The notes under the pieces: generated by a model
The model's database searches: none
What the model saw: only the letters and a program-made list of their open reading frames with translations
What the model was told of the DNA's origin: nothing
Made by a program: the position numbers and the translations under genes
In this document: positions 1-7,076 of the stretch, in pieces
Layout of the letters: each line of letters starts with the position of its first letter
Position numbering within the stretch: position 1 is the stretch's first letter
Source: Bacteroidia bacterium
GTDB lineage: Bacteria; Bacteroidota; Bacteroidia; Bacteroidales; UBA12481
Assembly: GCA_026391235.1 (NCBI GenBank)
Contig: JAPLDV010000669.1
Location: 1-9,815 of the forward strand
Direction of reading: 5' to 3'
DNA length: 9,815 bases

Positions 1-383
1 TTATGGAGGGGAAAGGTGGAATTGTCACTGCGAATGTTGCCATCCTAGACCTGACATTTAAACCAACTGACGAGCAGGCGATCCGGGTTGAGTTGCAAGG
101 CTTATGGACCAAACAGGATAAAGGAAACTGGGCAATGGTGATGGCTGAGTATTCGATATCACCGCATTGGTTTTTTGCGATCACCGACCAATGGAATTAT
201 GGTAACCCGGATATTAATAAACGGGTGCACTATTTATATGCCTCGATTGCCTATGCCCGCAATGCCAACCGTGTCCAGGTTAGCTATGGCAAACAGCGTG
301 AAGGCATCCTTTGTGTAGGGGGCGTGTGCCGGAATGTGCCGGCTATGAATGGGTTAACAGTTACAATAACTAGCAGTTTTTAA
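1..383 (+). CDS. DUF6029-type outer-membrane protein, C-terminal part (5' end outside window)
   Basis: The reading frame is open from the left edge (first whole codon at position 3) and stops with TAA at 381-383. The ATG at position 3 is probably an internal methionine, because the protein begins in mid-domain. The visible 126 residues alternate hydrophobic and polar residues like beta-barrel strands, with many aromatics (HWFFAITDQWNYG, VHYLYASIAYAR), and end in phenylalanine, as expected for an outer-membrane barrel. The ending GKQREGILCVGGVCRNVPA followed by NGLTVTITSSF matches what I recall of the C-terminus of the DUF6029 family of Bacteroidota. That family often sits next to an Omp28-like gene, as it does here. 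The biochemical role of the family is unknown. The assignment rests on motif memory rather than a search. Confidence 0.75.
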   Translation, partial: MEGKGGIVTANVAILDLTFKPTDEQAIRVELQGLWTKQDKGNWAMVMAEYSISPHWFFAITDQWNYGNPDINKRVHYLYASIAYARNANRVQVSYGKQREGILCVGGVCRNVPAMNGLTVTITSSF

Positions 384-388
384 AGATG

Positions 389-435
389 TTATCAGTTATC
401 AGTTATCGGACCTCCGCATCACGCATCACGCGTCA
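389..435 (+). repeat. Two short heptanucleotide repeat tracts upstream of the Omp28-like gene
   Basis: Two tracts with a 7-bp period sit back to back in the gap after the DUF6029 stop. The unit TTATCAG occurs three times at 389-409, the last copy ending CGG. The unit CGCATCA occurs three times at 415-435, the third copy reading CGCGTCA. An in-frame ATG at 386 would translate through both tracts. The resulting peptide looks artificial, so I treat this stretch as non-coding leader. The units differ from each other and from the other heptamer arrays in this window; only the period is shared. Confidence 0.8.
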
Positions 436-441
436 CGGTTT

Positions 442-448
442 AGGAGGC

Positions 449-451
<3 letters not shown>
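442..451 (+). promoter_or_regulatory. Shine-Dalgarno-like AGGAGG at the chosen start of the Omp28-like gene
   Basis: AGGAGG at 442-447 is separated by one base from the ATG at 449. That spacing is unusually short for a working site. The next in-frame ATG, at 485, is further away but would leave only seven residues before the lipobox cysteine, too few for a signal peptide. The motif therefore marks the region of initiation but does not prove the exact start. Strong Shine-Dalgarno sites are uncommon in Bacteroidota. Confidence 0.35.
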
Positions 452-1338
<887 letters not shown>

Positions 1339-1366
1339 ATGTAGAGACGCATAATTGTGTCTGCAT
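1339..1366 (+). repeat. Second palindromic element, near-copy of the one at 456-482
   Basis: AGACGCA at 1345-1351 and TGTGTCT at 1356-1362 form a 7-bp stem containing one G-T pair, with loop TAAT. Outer ATG (1339-1341) and CAT (1364-1366) can also pair. The core differs at one position of 16 from the reverse complement of the element inside the preceding gene. It follows directly on the heptamer array. It would lie in the 5' leader of the T9SS-cargo gene if transcription starts upstream. The hairpin is not followed by a clean T-run, so I do not call it a terminator. Confidence 0.65.
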
Positions 1367-1419
1367 TTTCGATTTTGAATTTTAAATTATTTTGTTTTTT
1401 GCGTTTTGGATATTTAGTT

Positions 1420-2145
1420 ATGAGATCTATCAAGATTGTTTTGTTTTTGCTGCTGGTGATAACCCCCGGCGGATTCTCCCAGGACCTGATTTTGAAGAAC
1501 GGTGAACAGGTTGTGAATAGTGACACTGTATATCTAAGCGGAACAAAAACTACAGAATTGATTGAGATCTCGTTATTTGTTACAAATAACCGTTCGACGG
1601 CTATTTCGTTAAAGCTCAGGAAAACAGAAATTTATGTGGTTGAAGGTGCCGAGTGCAGTTTTTGCTGGGGCGAGTGCTACACCCCTGCAGTTCAAGTCTC
1701 TCCTATGGCGATTACGATTCAGCCGGGTGCTACCGACCGGAAGTCATTTGTCGGGGATTACCGGCCTTTTGGTATGGAAGGGACTTCGATAGTGAAATAC
1801 ACATTCTTTGATCCGGCGGATACCACCTTTCAGCAAAGCGTTACGGTATTTTTTCAGATCGGAGGATCGGGTTTGAATAATGCTGGTACTTCAGGGGAAA
1901 TGGTTCGCGTTTATCCGAATCCGGCAAGTGATTGTATCCGGATATTCCTCTCCGGAGATGTGCCGGTTTCGCACACCGCAACTTTTGTCAACATGCAGGG
2001 CCAGGTGTTAATCTCTGAATATTTACCAGCGGGTAGCCGGGAAATTTCATGGCAGGTTTCCAAACTTCCTTCCGGCTTCTATATTCTCAGGCTCCGGGAT
2101 GAAGCGGGAGACCTGGCAACGTATAAGATCTTCATAGCACATTAA
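1420..2145 (+). CDS. Secreted protein with C-terminal type IX secretion sorting domain
   Basis: This predicted protein has 241 residues. The start at 1420 gives a typical signal peptide ([21 protein letters not shown]). An in-frame ATG at 1357 would begin inside the palindromic repeat and is rejected. Residues about 22-155 are beta-rich and look like an Ig-type domain ([31 protein letters not shown]). They contain an unusual cysteine cluster, CSFCWGEC. Residues about 160-241 form a T9SS type A sorting domain: VYPNPASD from residue 164, then strands including [21 protein letters not shown] and a final YKIFIAH. In this system the domain directs passage across the outer membrane through the Por/Spr translocon and is usually removed, with the cargo attached to the cell surface or released. 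The function of the N-terminal domain is unknown. The gene is co-directional with the Omp28-like gene, but 140 bp of repeats separate them. Confidence 0.85.
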   Translation: MRSIKIVLFLLLVITPGGFSQDLILKNGEQVVNSDTVYLSGTKTTELIEISLFVTNNRSTAISLKLRKTEIYVVEGAECSFCWGECYTPAVQVSPMAITIQPGATDRKSFVGDYRPFGMEGTSIVKYTFFDPADTTFQQSVTVFFQIGGSGLNNAGTSGEMVRVYPNPASDCIRIFLSGDVPVSHTATFVNMQGQVLISEYLPAGSREISWQVSKLPSGFYILRLRDEAGDLATYKIFIAH

Positions 2146-2163
2146 TCCGGCAGCTTTCCCAGA

Positions 2164-3942
2164 TTAGGTCCTCACATAAGCTTTCATCGTGGCGCACTGT
2201 TTCCCTTCACTTTCGCCGTATGGCCGTATGGTATATTCGCCTATTGATGCAGCGACGATAAACGTTTCAGCATAATGTACAACGAATGGGCTGAATGCGT
2301 TGGCAGGGCTTTCCACGACCACTTCGGTGCCTTCCACCAGGCACATTACGTTAACTCCGCCATCGGTATGGTGCGTAACTTTACCGGTGAACCAATGCCG
2401 CCGGGTTTCAATGAATTCCAGTTCGTGCAATCCTGTACGTTCTTCTTTCCAGCCATCGCCCTCATCAATTTTCACAATCCGGTTGACCAGGTTTTCCCGG
2501 GTCCATTCGGTGGTCCTATCCCATTGGATATTGTTGTTTCCGTGTTCAATATTGATCGGGCGCGGTTTGCCATCCATCCCCAGTCGTTCCCAATCCCATA
2601 ATTTAAAAGTGAAAATATAGGGTGTTGCACTGATTTCCAGCACCATGCTGTCTTTCCCGGAACAGTGGACTGTTCCGCCGGGGATCAGAAAATGATCATG
2701 TTTTCTCGCCGGCCAGGTTTGAACATGCCTTTCAGCATCGAAGGGGGCATCGCCGGTTTGAGCCCGGTTCAGGTCTTCTATCATGGCATCCGGATTAACT
2801 CCCTCTTTCAAACCAAGGTAGACCATGGCGCCCGGTTTGGCCTCCATCATGTAATAACTCTCGTCCTGCGTGTAATCCATGCCGAATTTCTCCCGGATAT
2901 AGCTGGTCAGCGGATGCACCTGCAAGCTCAGATTGCCGCCGTCAATGGTATCCAGGTAATCGAACCGGATCGGAAACTCATCGCCGAACCGGTCAAACAC
3001 TTTATCTCCAAGTAGTTTTACCGGATCGAAGAAGACGAGGTTGATAGAAGGTATTTCGATGAGGCTTTCGCCAAATTTCAGCAGCAGGCTGTTCTCTTCG
3101 GGCACGCAATTGAAGCACCAGGCATAGTTCTCCTGCGCCGGATCGAGGTTGCAGTTTTCCTTCATCCATTGGCCGCCCCAGGGCCCCGGGTCGAAAAAGG
3201 GAACCACGCTGAACGGACGGGAGAGGCATTGCTTCAGGCCTTCCAAGATTGCTTTGCCAGCCACCATTTTGGGCTCGAGCCGGTTATTCGTGTCAAGCAG
3301 ATAATCCCACTGCGGCATCAGTTTTTTCTTCCAACGGTCGCAAACCCTCCAGTCGACAAAGTAACCCTGCTTGTATAGCAACATCCAATCGGCCGTGTCT
3401 TTGTTGGTCAGTCCCAGGTTGTTCACTTCGTGTTTGCGCATCCTCAGCTGAATTTCCCAACGGGCCATATCGGCATAGATCAGAATATCAGGTTTTTGGC
3501 AGATGAGTGCAGCTCCGGTGCCCACCACCAGAACGATTCCATCCTGAACTGAAGCAATTTCTTCGGCCGCCATCGCCACCTTTTCCGGATCAAAAAAGGC
3601 TCCGAGGGTAAGCTGGCTGAGAAATCCGAAAATTCGGTCGTCGGTGACATCCGGATAAACCATGCGGCGGATGTAATCCTCGTCCCGCATGAGGGTTTTA
3701 GCATCGATGAAGAGAACAGGCCTGATTCCGGATATCAATGCTGCTGTTACCTCCTCTTCCAGAACCCCCGGATAGTATTCAACAGCAATGATGGCTGTAT
3801 TCTTCCCGAGGACCTTCGTATCTACCTTCAGCAGGCTGGTTATCATGCTCCATCCGTGGAGAACAGGGAAGTTGCCGATGAGCTCAAGAGCTGGACATGG
3901 ATTGAATTTTGATGCTTGCACCGAATTTGTTTTACGCGGCAA
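2164..3942 (-). CDS. Class I mannose-6-phosphate isomerase-like protein with N-terminal extra domain
   Basis: At about 592 residues this is far longer than an ordinary class I phosphomannose isomerase (roughly 300-420). The C-terminal half, from about residue 265, carries the cupin metal-site pattern of that family. QVHP supplies Q341 and H343, E361 lies in DESYYMMEAKPGA, and H426 lies in IPGGTVHCSG. Family members interconvert mannose 6-phosphate and fructose 6-phosphate using zinc. The first ~250 residues (AIIAVEYYPGVLEEEV, VYPDVTDDRIFG, IVLVVGTGAALICQKPD, ADMARWEIQLRMRKHEV) faintly resemble a nucleotide/cytidylate-kinase-like fold, but no P-loop is visible. I recall the same two-part layout in Bacteroidota PMI-like proteins. 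The start is uncertain: TTG at 3942 is the first possible codon after an in-frame TGA, GTG at residue 8 is possible, and ATG at 3846 would cut into the apparently conserved FPVLHGW segment. The gene is convergent with the T9SS-cargo gene, 18 bp away. True sugar specificity is not shown by sequence. Confidence 0.8.
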   Translation of the reverse strand: MPRKTNSVQASKFNPCPALELIGNFPVLHGWSMITSLLKVDTKVLGKNTAIIAVEYYPGVLEEEVTAALISGIRPVLFIDAKTLMRDEDYIRRMVYPDVTDDRIFGFLSQLTLGAFFDPEKVAMAAEEIASVQDGIVLVVGTGAALICQKPDILIYADMARWEIQLRMRKHEVNNLGLTNKDTADWMLLYKQGYFVDWRVCDRWKKKLMPQWDYLLDTNNRLEPKMVAGKAILEGLKQCLSRPFSVVPFFDPGPWGGQWMKENCNLDPAQENYAWCFNCVPEENSLLLKFGESLIEIPSINLVFFDPVKLLGDKVFDRFGDEFPIRFDYLDTIDGGNLSLQVHPLTSYIREKFGMDYTQDESYYMMEAKPGAMVYLGLKEGVNPDAMIEDLNRAQTGDAPFDAERHVQTWPARKHDHFLIPGGTVHCSGKDSMVLEISATPYIFTFKLWDWERLGMDGKPRPINIEHGNNNIQWDRTTEWTRENLVNRIVKIDEGDGWKEERTGLHELEFIETRRHWFTGKVTHHTDGGVNVMCLVEGTEVVVESPANAFSPFVVHYAETFIVAASIGEYTIRPYGESEGKQCATMKAYVRT

Positions 3943-4219
3943 AAGTAGCCCATTTCAGGGTTATATTTTTATGTCGGGTTTATTTCAATGATCAGCCGGA
4001 TAAACCTTGTCATGCTATATATATAGTGTAAGTTTTCGGCCAAATCCTAATCGGGTGAGGCTCATTCGCCCAGGATTGACCAAACTCGCTGCCAAAATCT
4101 GAAAAATTAGAAAACGTCATGATGGTAATAACAATCTGGGTAGGAAAAAATCAGATAATCAATTAGATACGAGATAGTAGATATTTTACGAATTGGAGAA
4201 CTTTCTGCTATTTTGATAA
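3943..4219. other. Intergenic region between divergent genes
   Basis: This ~275-bp gap should hold promoters for the PMI-like gene (leftward) and the AT-rich cassette (rightward). No sequence matches the Bacteroidota promoter consensus (TTTG, about 19-20 bp, TAnnTTTG) well enough to call. A run of alternating AT (TATATATATA, about 4017-4026) is present. AATCCT at 4043-4048 and AGGATT at 4072-4077, with GGGTGA and TCGCCC between them, could form an imperfect hairpin. No open frame of note was found. Confidence 0.5.
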
Positions 4220-4483
4220 AATCGGGTTGTAATATTAATTGGAAGTATTGTGTATGCTGCTGACAACAGACCCGCTTGCGATTGTAGTAATAGTGTTTTC
4301 TCTGCTACCTCCTATTTGGCACATGAACAATGTTATTTGCTGGAAGTGGGGTTCCCGGTTCTATTTAACCTCGTCCCCGGAAATCGAAAGTGTTGCAGGG
4401 CTGGTTATGCTGGAGACCCTTTTGCAAAAGGTTGTTATGAGTGGCACGAAAAAGCTTGTCAGACTAATTTACCATCTGATTAA
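4220..4483 (+). pseudogene. 5'-damaged copy of the cysteine-rich exported peptide gene
   Basis: The frame ending at TAA 4481-4483 encodes a peptide clearly related to the one at 4493-4774. Shared features are CxCxxSxFxATSYLxxExC, then CCR, then CYxxxExAC, with similar spacings. It has seven cysteines where the intact copy has eight in its mature part. Upstream of the GTG at 4250 the frame continues as NRVVILIGSIVYAADN, which looks like the second half of a signal peptide. In-frame TGA and TAA at 4214-4219 then block it, and no ATG, GTG or TTG is available. Removing T4222 would join this to the codons TTG-ATA-AAA upstream, so a small frameshift is one explanation. Translation from GTG 4250 would give a peptide without a signal. 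I call it a likely pseudogene; a sequencing error or unusual start is possible. It ends 9 bp before the intact gene. Confidence 0.6.
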
Positions 4484-4492
4484 AACTAAACC

Positions 4493-4774
4493 ATGAAAAA
4501 AAATTATTTGAAACTTATTTTAGCAATTTGCTGCAGTTTTGGATTTGCATTGGTATTAGCAACTGAAACAGAACCTTGTAATTGTAATGGGAGTATCTTT
4601 GGAGCAACCTCCTACTTGAAAAATGAGGGTTGTGCAAAACCGGTTTGGGGATGGGATGGATTTAAGTATGTTAATGGTACCAGGGATTGTTGTCGACAAG
4701 CTATATCTCCAAATCCACCTGGATGCTATCAATCTCAGGAGCATGCTTGTTGCGTATCAGCAACCGAGAATTAG
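4493..4774 (+). CDS. Small exported cysteine-rich peptide, unrecognised family
   Basis: This predicted precursor has 93 residues. The signal peptide is clear: MKKNYLKLIL, a hydrophobic stretch, and likely cleavage after VLA (residue 23). The mature part of about 70 residues has eight cysteines, at 29, 31, 47, 66, 67, 78, 86 and 87, an even number consistent with four disulfides. It also contains glycine and tryptophan-rich sequence (PVWGWDGFKYVNG). The pattern CxCxxSxFxATSYLxxExC, CCR, CYxxxExAC is shared with the damaged copy just upstream, so both spacing and cysteines appear selected. The gene precedes a propeller lipoprotein and a thioredoxin-like gene. This recalls the small Cys-rich NVEALA-type peptides of Bacteroidota, but the NVEALA motif is absent, so membership is inference only. 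Its 3' end overlaps the start of the lipoprotein frame by 32 bp. Function unknown; a secreted signal, toxin-like peptide or surface-bound partner are all possible. Confidence 0.75.
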   Translation: MKKNYLKLILAICCSFGFALVLATETEPCNCNGSIFGATSYLKNEGCAKPVWGWDGFKYVNGTRDCCRQAISPNPPGCYQSQEHACCVSATEN

Positions 4775-5972
4775 TTTAACTAGAGTTGCCCATAAAGGGG
4801 CAACTCTTTTATTTTTTTTTATTATTTTCTCTTGCACTCACAAAGATGAGCAAATTTTCCTGAAAGATCCCAATTTTGAAACAATTGAATTTAATCCAGA
4901 CACTGTTTCCGACCAATTTAAAACTTCTGTCTGGGCCGATAAGGTTCAAATATTAACATTAGATGACTCAATTGAAAAGATTGGCAAAGTTGATGACCTG
5001 ATTGTAAGTGGGGATATATTATTTATTCTTTCAAATAATTCGATTTATAAATTTTCAGACAAAGGTTTTTTTATTTCTAAACTATCTGCAATTGGTAAAG
5101 GTCCCGGGGAATATTCTGGAATTTCCAATCTAAAATATGATTCGAATAAAAGGCAAATAATCGTTTTCGATGATCTTTCAGATAAATTGTTGTACTATGA
5201 TTTTAATTTGAAGCATGTCAAAACTATTTCCCATAGCCTTACTGACGAATCCTTTATTGATGGAAAATATCTATTCTGTTTCTTTAACAATACCACGGGA
5301 TTATTCAATAATGCGGATAAATACTATAATGTTGGGATTTATCTGTTAAATGGAAAAATCGAGAAAACGATTTTCGAAATACCTAAAAGTGATCTTTGGT
5401 TTACTTATTCAACAAAACATTGTTTCTATTCTGGTTTTCAGGAGAACTATTTCATTCATCCTTTGGATAATCATATTTACTCAATTCATGCTAACGAGGT
5501 TTTAATTCGGTATTTTGTAGATTTCGGCAAATTTAATCTACCTAATACATATTTGGACGGAATTGCTGATGCTCAGCAAAAGATTAGCAAGTTAGCTCAA
5601 TCAAGATTTGCTTATTCAATTGATAATTTTGTTGATTTGAAGGACTTTGTATACTTGACTTATGTATTTCAGAACCAATTAGTAAATGTTCTATATGGAA
5701 AATCCAATAAACATGTAGTTACAGGGATGACCCTTAATGATGACAAATTTGGACTTCCCATTCAAATTCCGATTACCGCTTTCGATAATAAATTGGTCTT
5801 TATTGTTGAGCCTTTTTTTATTCATTACATTATTAAAGAGCTTGACAAACAATTTGGTAAAACGGCATCTGATTCATTAATAAATACAAAATATAAATTA
5901 GTCAGGCAATTAGGGGATAGGGTTACAGTTGATGGCAATCCAATTGTTGCTATATATGATATTAAAAATTAA
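4743..5972 (+). CDS. 6-bladed beta-propeller lipoprotein
   Basis: This predicted lipoprotein has 409 residues. The frame is open from further upstream (ATG 4623), but a start there would overlap most of the peptide gene. The ATG at 4743 is the last usual start codon before the signal sequence. From it the signal peptide is unusually long: a 21-residue basic n-region, then LLFFFIIFSC with the lipidated cysteine at residue 31. An ATT at 4770 is a less likely alternative. GKGPGEY at residues 118-124, followed by SNLKYDSNKRQIIVFDD, is typical of the Bacteroidota 6-bladed propeller lipoproteins (the group that includes BF3164-like proteins). Repeated strand pairs such as DDLIVSGDILFILSNNSIYK and LLYYDFNLKHVKTI continue the fold. 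It probably sits on the periplasmic or outer face of the envelope and binds a partner, perhaps the adjacent peptide. Base composition is AT-rich: one sampled 60-base line, 5161-5220, has 17 G/C. Confidence 0.8.
   Translation: MLVAYQQPRISLTRVAHKGATLLFFFIIFSCTHKDEQIFLKDPNFETIEFNPDTVSDQFKTSVWADKVQILTLDDSIEKIGKVDDLIVSGDILFILSNNSIYKFSDKGFFISKLSAIGKGPGEYSGISNLKYDSNKRQIIVFDDLSDKLLYYDFNLKHVKTISHSLTDESFIDGKYLFCFFNNTTGLFNNADKYYNVGIYLLNGKIEKTIFEIPKSDLWFTYSTKHCFYSGFQENYFIHPLDNHIYSIHANEVLIRYFVDFGKFNLPNTYLDGIADAQQKISKLAQSRFAYSIDNFVDLKDFVYLTYVFQNQLVNVLYGKSNKHVVTGMTLNDDKFGLPIQIPITAFDNKLVFIVEPFFIHYIIKELDKQFGKTASDSLINTKYKLVRQLGDRVTVDGNPIVAIYDIKN
4782..4820 (+). terminator. Terminator-like hairpin inside the lipoprotein signal-peptide codons
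   Basis: AGAGTTGCCC (4782-4791) and GGGCAACTCT (4798-4807) form a perfect 10-bp stem with the loop ATAAAG. T-rich sequence follows, including nine T in a row at 4812-4820. This is the classic form of a rho-independent terminator and lies 8 bp after the stop of the peptide gene. The same bases encode residues 14-26 of the downstream lipoprotein, the T-run giving its phenylalanines. Partial termination would make much more peptide mRNA than lipoprotein mRNA. Confidence 0.8.
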
Positions 5973-5985
5973 GTATTTGCTTATT

Positions 5986-6624
5986 ATGTTTAGCCAAAAG
6001 ATTGTCTACTATTTTTTCTATTTTATTTTTTTTCTATCAGTTTTATTCACATTAATCGCAATTGATCGTGGGAAAAGGATTAATCAAAAACTAATAAAGC
6101 AAAGTGGATCAGTAGAAATGATATCTAATGAGCTGAATAACTATAAAGACGATGAGAGGACCAGGCTCAAGAATATTCTAAATTACTCAAATGTTCAATT
6201 GAAGGACTTGGTTCTTCTTGATGCCAGTGGCATTGAGAATAGAATTTCGGAGCTTATATCAAAATTAGATTATAATATTTTGGTTTTTAGATACACTGAA
6301 CTAAACTGTAATGGTTGTGTTTCTAGTGAATTAAGTCTTATTAAAGATGTCTTCGGCATTGATAACTCAAGGATTGTTGTCTTTACAACCTACAGCAACG
6401 TTCTGGATTTGATTTATTTCAAACGCGACAACAACATAAAATTCAAAGTGTACAATATTCTCAGCCAACCAGTACTGAAAACATTAGATGATCTTGATCG
6501 ACCTTATTGCTTTGTTATTGATGTAATGGGCCAAGTATTATTCCCATTTGTTCCCACCAAGGAAAATATTGGATTATCCAATACTTATTATCAGTTTATC
6601 AAAGATTTTATGAATGCTGATTGA
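5986..6624 (+). CDS. Membrane-anchored thioredoxin-like protein with CNGC motif
   Basis: This predicted protein has 212 residues. The start at 5986 lies 13 bp after the lipoprotein stop and opens a strong membrane anchor (VYYFFYFIFFLSVLFTLIAI, about residues 7-26). An ATG at 5929 in the same frame would overlap the lipoprotein gene and is less likely. A lysine-rich, probably helical linker follows (about residues 30-75). Then comes a thioredoxin-like core: NILVFRYTELNCNGC with the CxxC pair C108 and C111, SRIVVFTTYS, and a later strand YCFVIDVMGQVLFPF where such proteins carry the strand before the active-site cis-proline region. The topology suggests a periplasmic domain. Known relatives move electrons or make and break disulfides. 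Beside a cysteine-rich exported peptide it could fold, reduce or process that peptide, but this is inference. It is very likely co-transcribed with the propeller gene. AT-rich like its neighbour. Confidence 0.75.
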   Translation: MFSQKIVYYFFYFIFFLSVLFTLIAIDRGKRINQKLIKQSGSVEMISNELNNYKDDERTRLKNILNYSNVQLKDLVLLDASGIENRISELISKLDYNILVFRYTELNCNGCVSSELSLIKDVFGIDNSRIVVFTTYSNVLDLIYFKRDNNIKFKVYNILSQPVLKTLDDLDRPYCFVIDVMGQVLFPFVPTKENIGLSNTYYQFIKDFMNAD

Positions 6625-6677
6625 TTGTTTTTGTGAGATTGTAAGGGATTGTAAATAGTAACCAAGACCAAATGAGG

Positions 6678-7052
6678 TTATTTCTCATCCACCCCAGCCA
6701 TCTCTGCCAACCTTGACAATACTTCATCAAATCGACCTTCAGCATAGTTTTTGCATTTGTGCCAATTACGCAAAACAGACTGGGCCTGATTGTAAGTGAT
6801 GCTTCCGGTGACCACTTTGCAAGCTAGTTGAAAAGCCCAGCCCGGACAACGACCCATTGATTCAAATCCGGCAACCAAGCTTCTGATGGAAGGAACAGAT
6901 CCTCCCTTCTTATATTTGTAAAGGTCAATTCCTGATTCTCTGTTGATGTGGGAAATACTAAGGTTAAGGTCCTTTGGTAAAGACATAAGCAATTCGGTTA
7001 GAACCTGTTCCACTGTATCCGGCGGTGAGATATTGTTTTTTTTTGACTTCAT
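6678..7052 (-). CDS. Small hypothetical protein, possible helix-turn-helix
   Basis: This predicted protein has 124 residues. The ATG at 7052 (MKSKKNN) is preferred over a TTG at 7076. The sequence is soluble and mostly helical. The segment LSISHINRESGIDLYKYKKGGSVPSIRSL (about residues 27-55) has the rhythm of an XRE-type HTH ending in a G-S-x-PS-x-x-x-L turn, but I do not recognise the family. Three cysteines lie in RCPGW, LACKV and HKCKN. No signal peptide or membrane segment is present. The gene faces the thioredoxin-like gene tail to tail, 53 bp apart, and could be a regulator of the cassette or simply its neighbour. A nine-A run in its 5' codons is a possible slippage site. Confidence 0.55.
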   Translation of the reverse strand: MKSKKNNISPPDTVEQVLTELLMSLPKDLNLSISHINRESGIDLYKYKKGGSVPSIRSLVAGFESMGRCPGWAFQLACKVVTGSITYNQAQSVLRNWHKCKNYAEGRFDEVLSRLAEMAGVDEK

Positions 7053-7076
7053 GTTAGCAAAGATGATTATCTTCAA

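Noticed and set aside
386..448. N-terminal extension of the Omp28-like gene from ATG 386
   Set aside because: It would be encoded by tandem heptamers and precede an otherwise adequate signal peptide from 449.
1388..1394. TATTTTG as a Bacteroidota -7 promoter element (also at 4209-4215 and 7892-7898)
   Set aside because: It is one base short of TAnnTTTG and no TTTG was found at the right distance upstream in any of the three places.
2275..3506. Several + strand frames of 69-116 residues opposite the PMI-like gene
   Set aside because: They are antisense shadows of a well-supported coding sequence.
4418..4431. Perfect 14-bp palindrome CCTTTTGCAAAAGG
   Set aside because: One such palindrome is roughly expected by chance in a window this size, and it lies within coding-like sequence for DPFAKG.
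4239..4496. 85-residue frame overlapping the damaged peptide copy
   Set aside because: It is in another frame from the peptide clearly related to the intact paralogue; no family features.
4623..4742. Upstream extension of the propeller frame from ATG 4623
   Set aside because: It overlaps the peptide coding region and would place about 70 residues before the lipobox cysteine.
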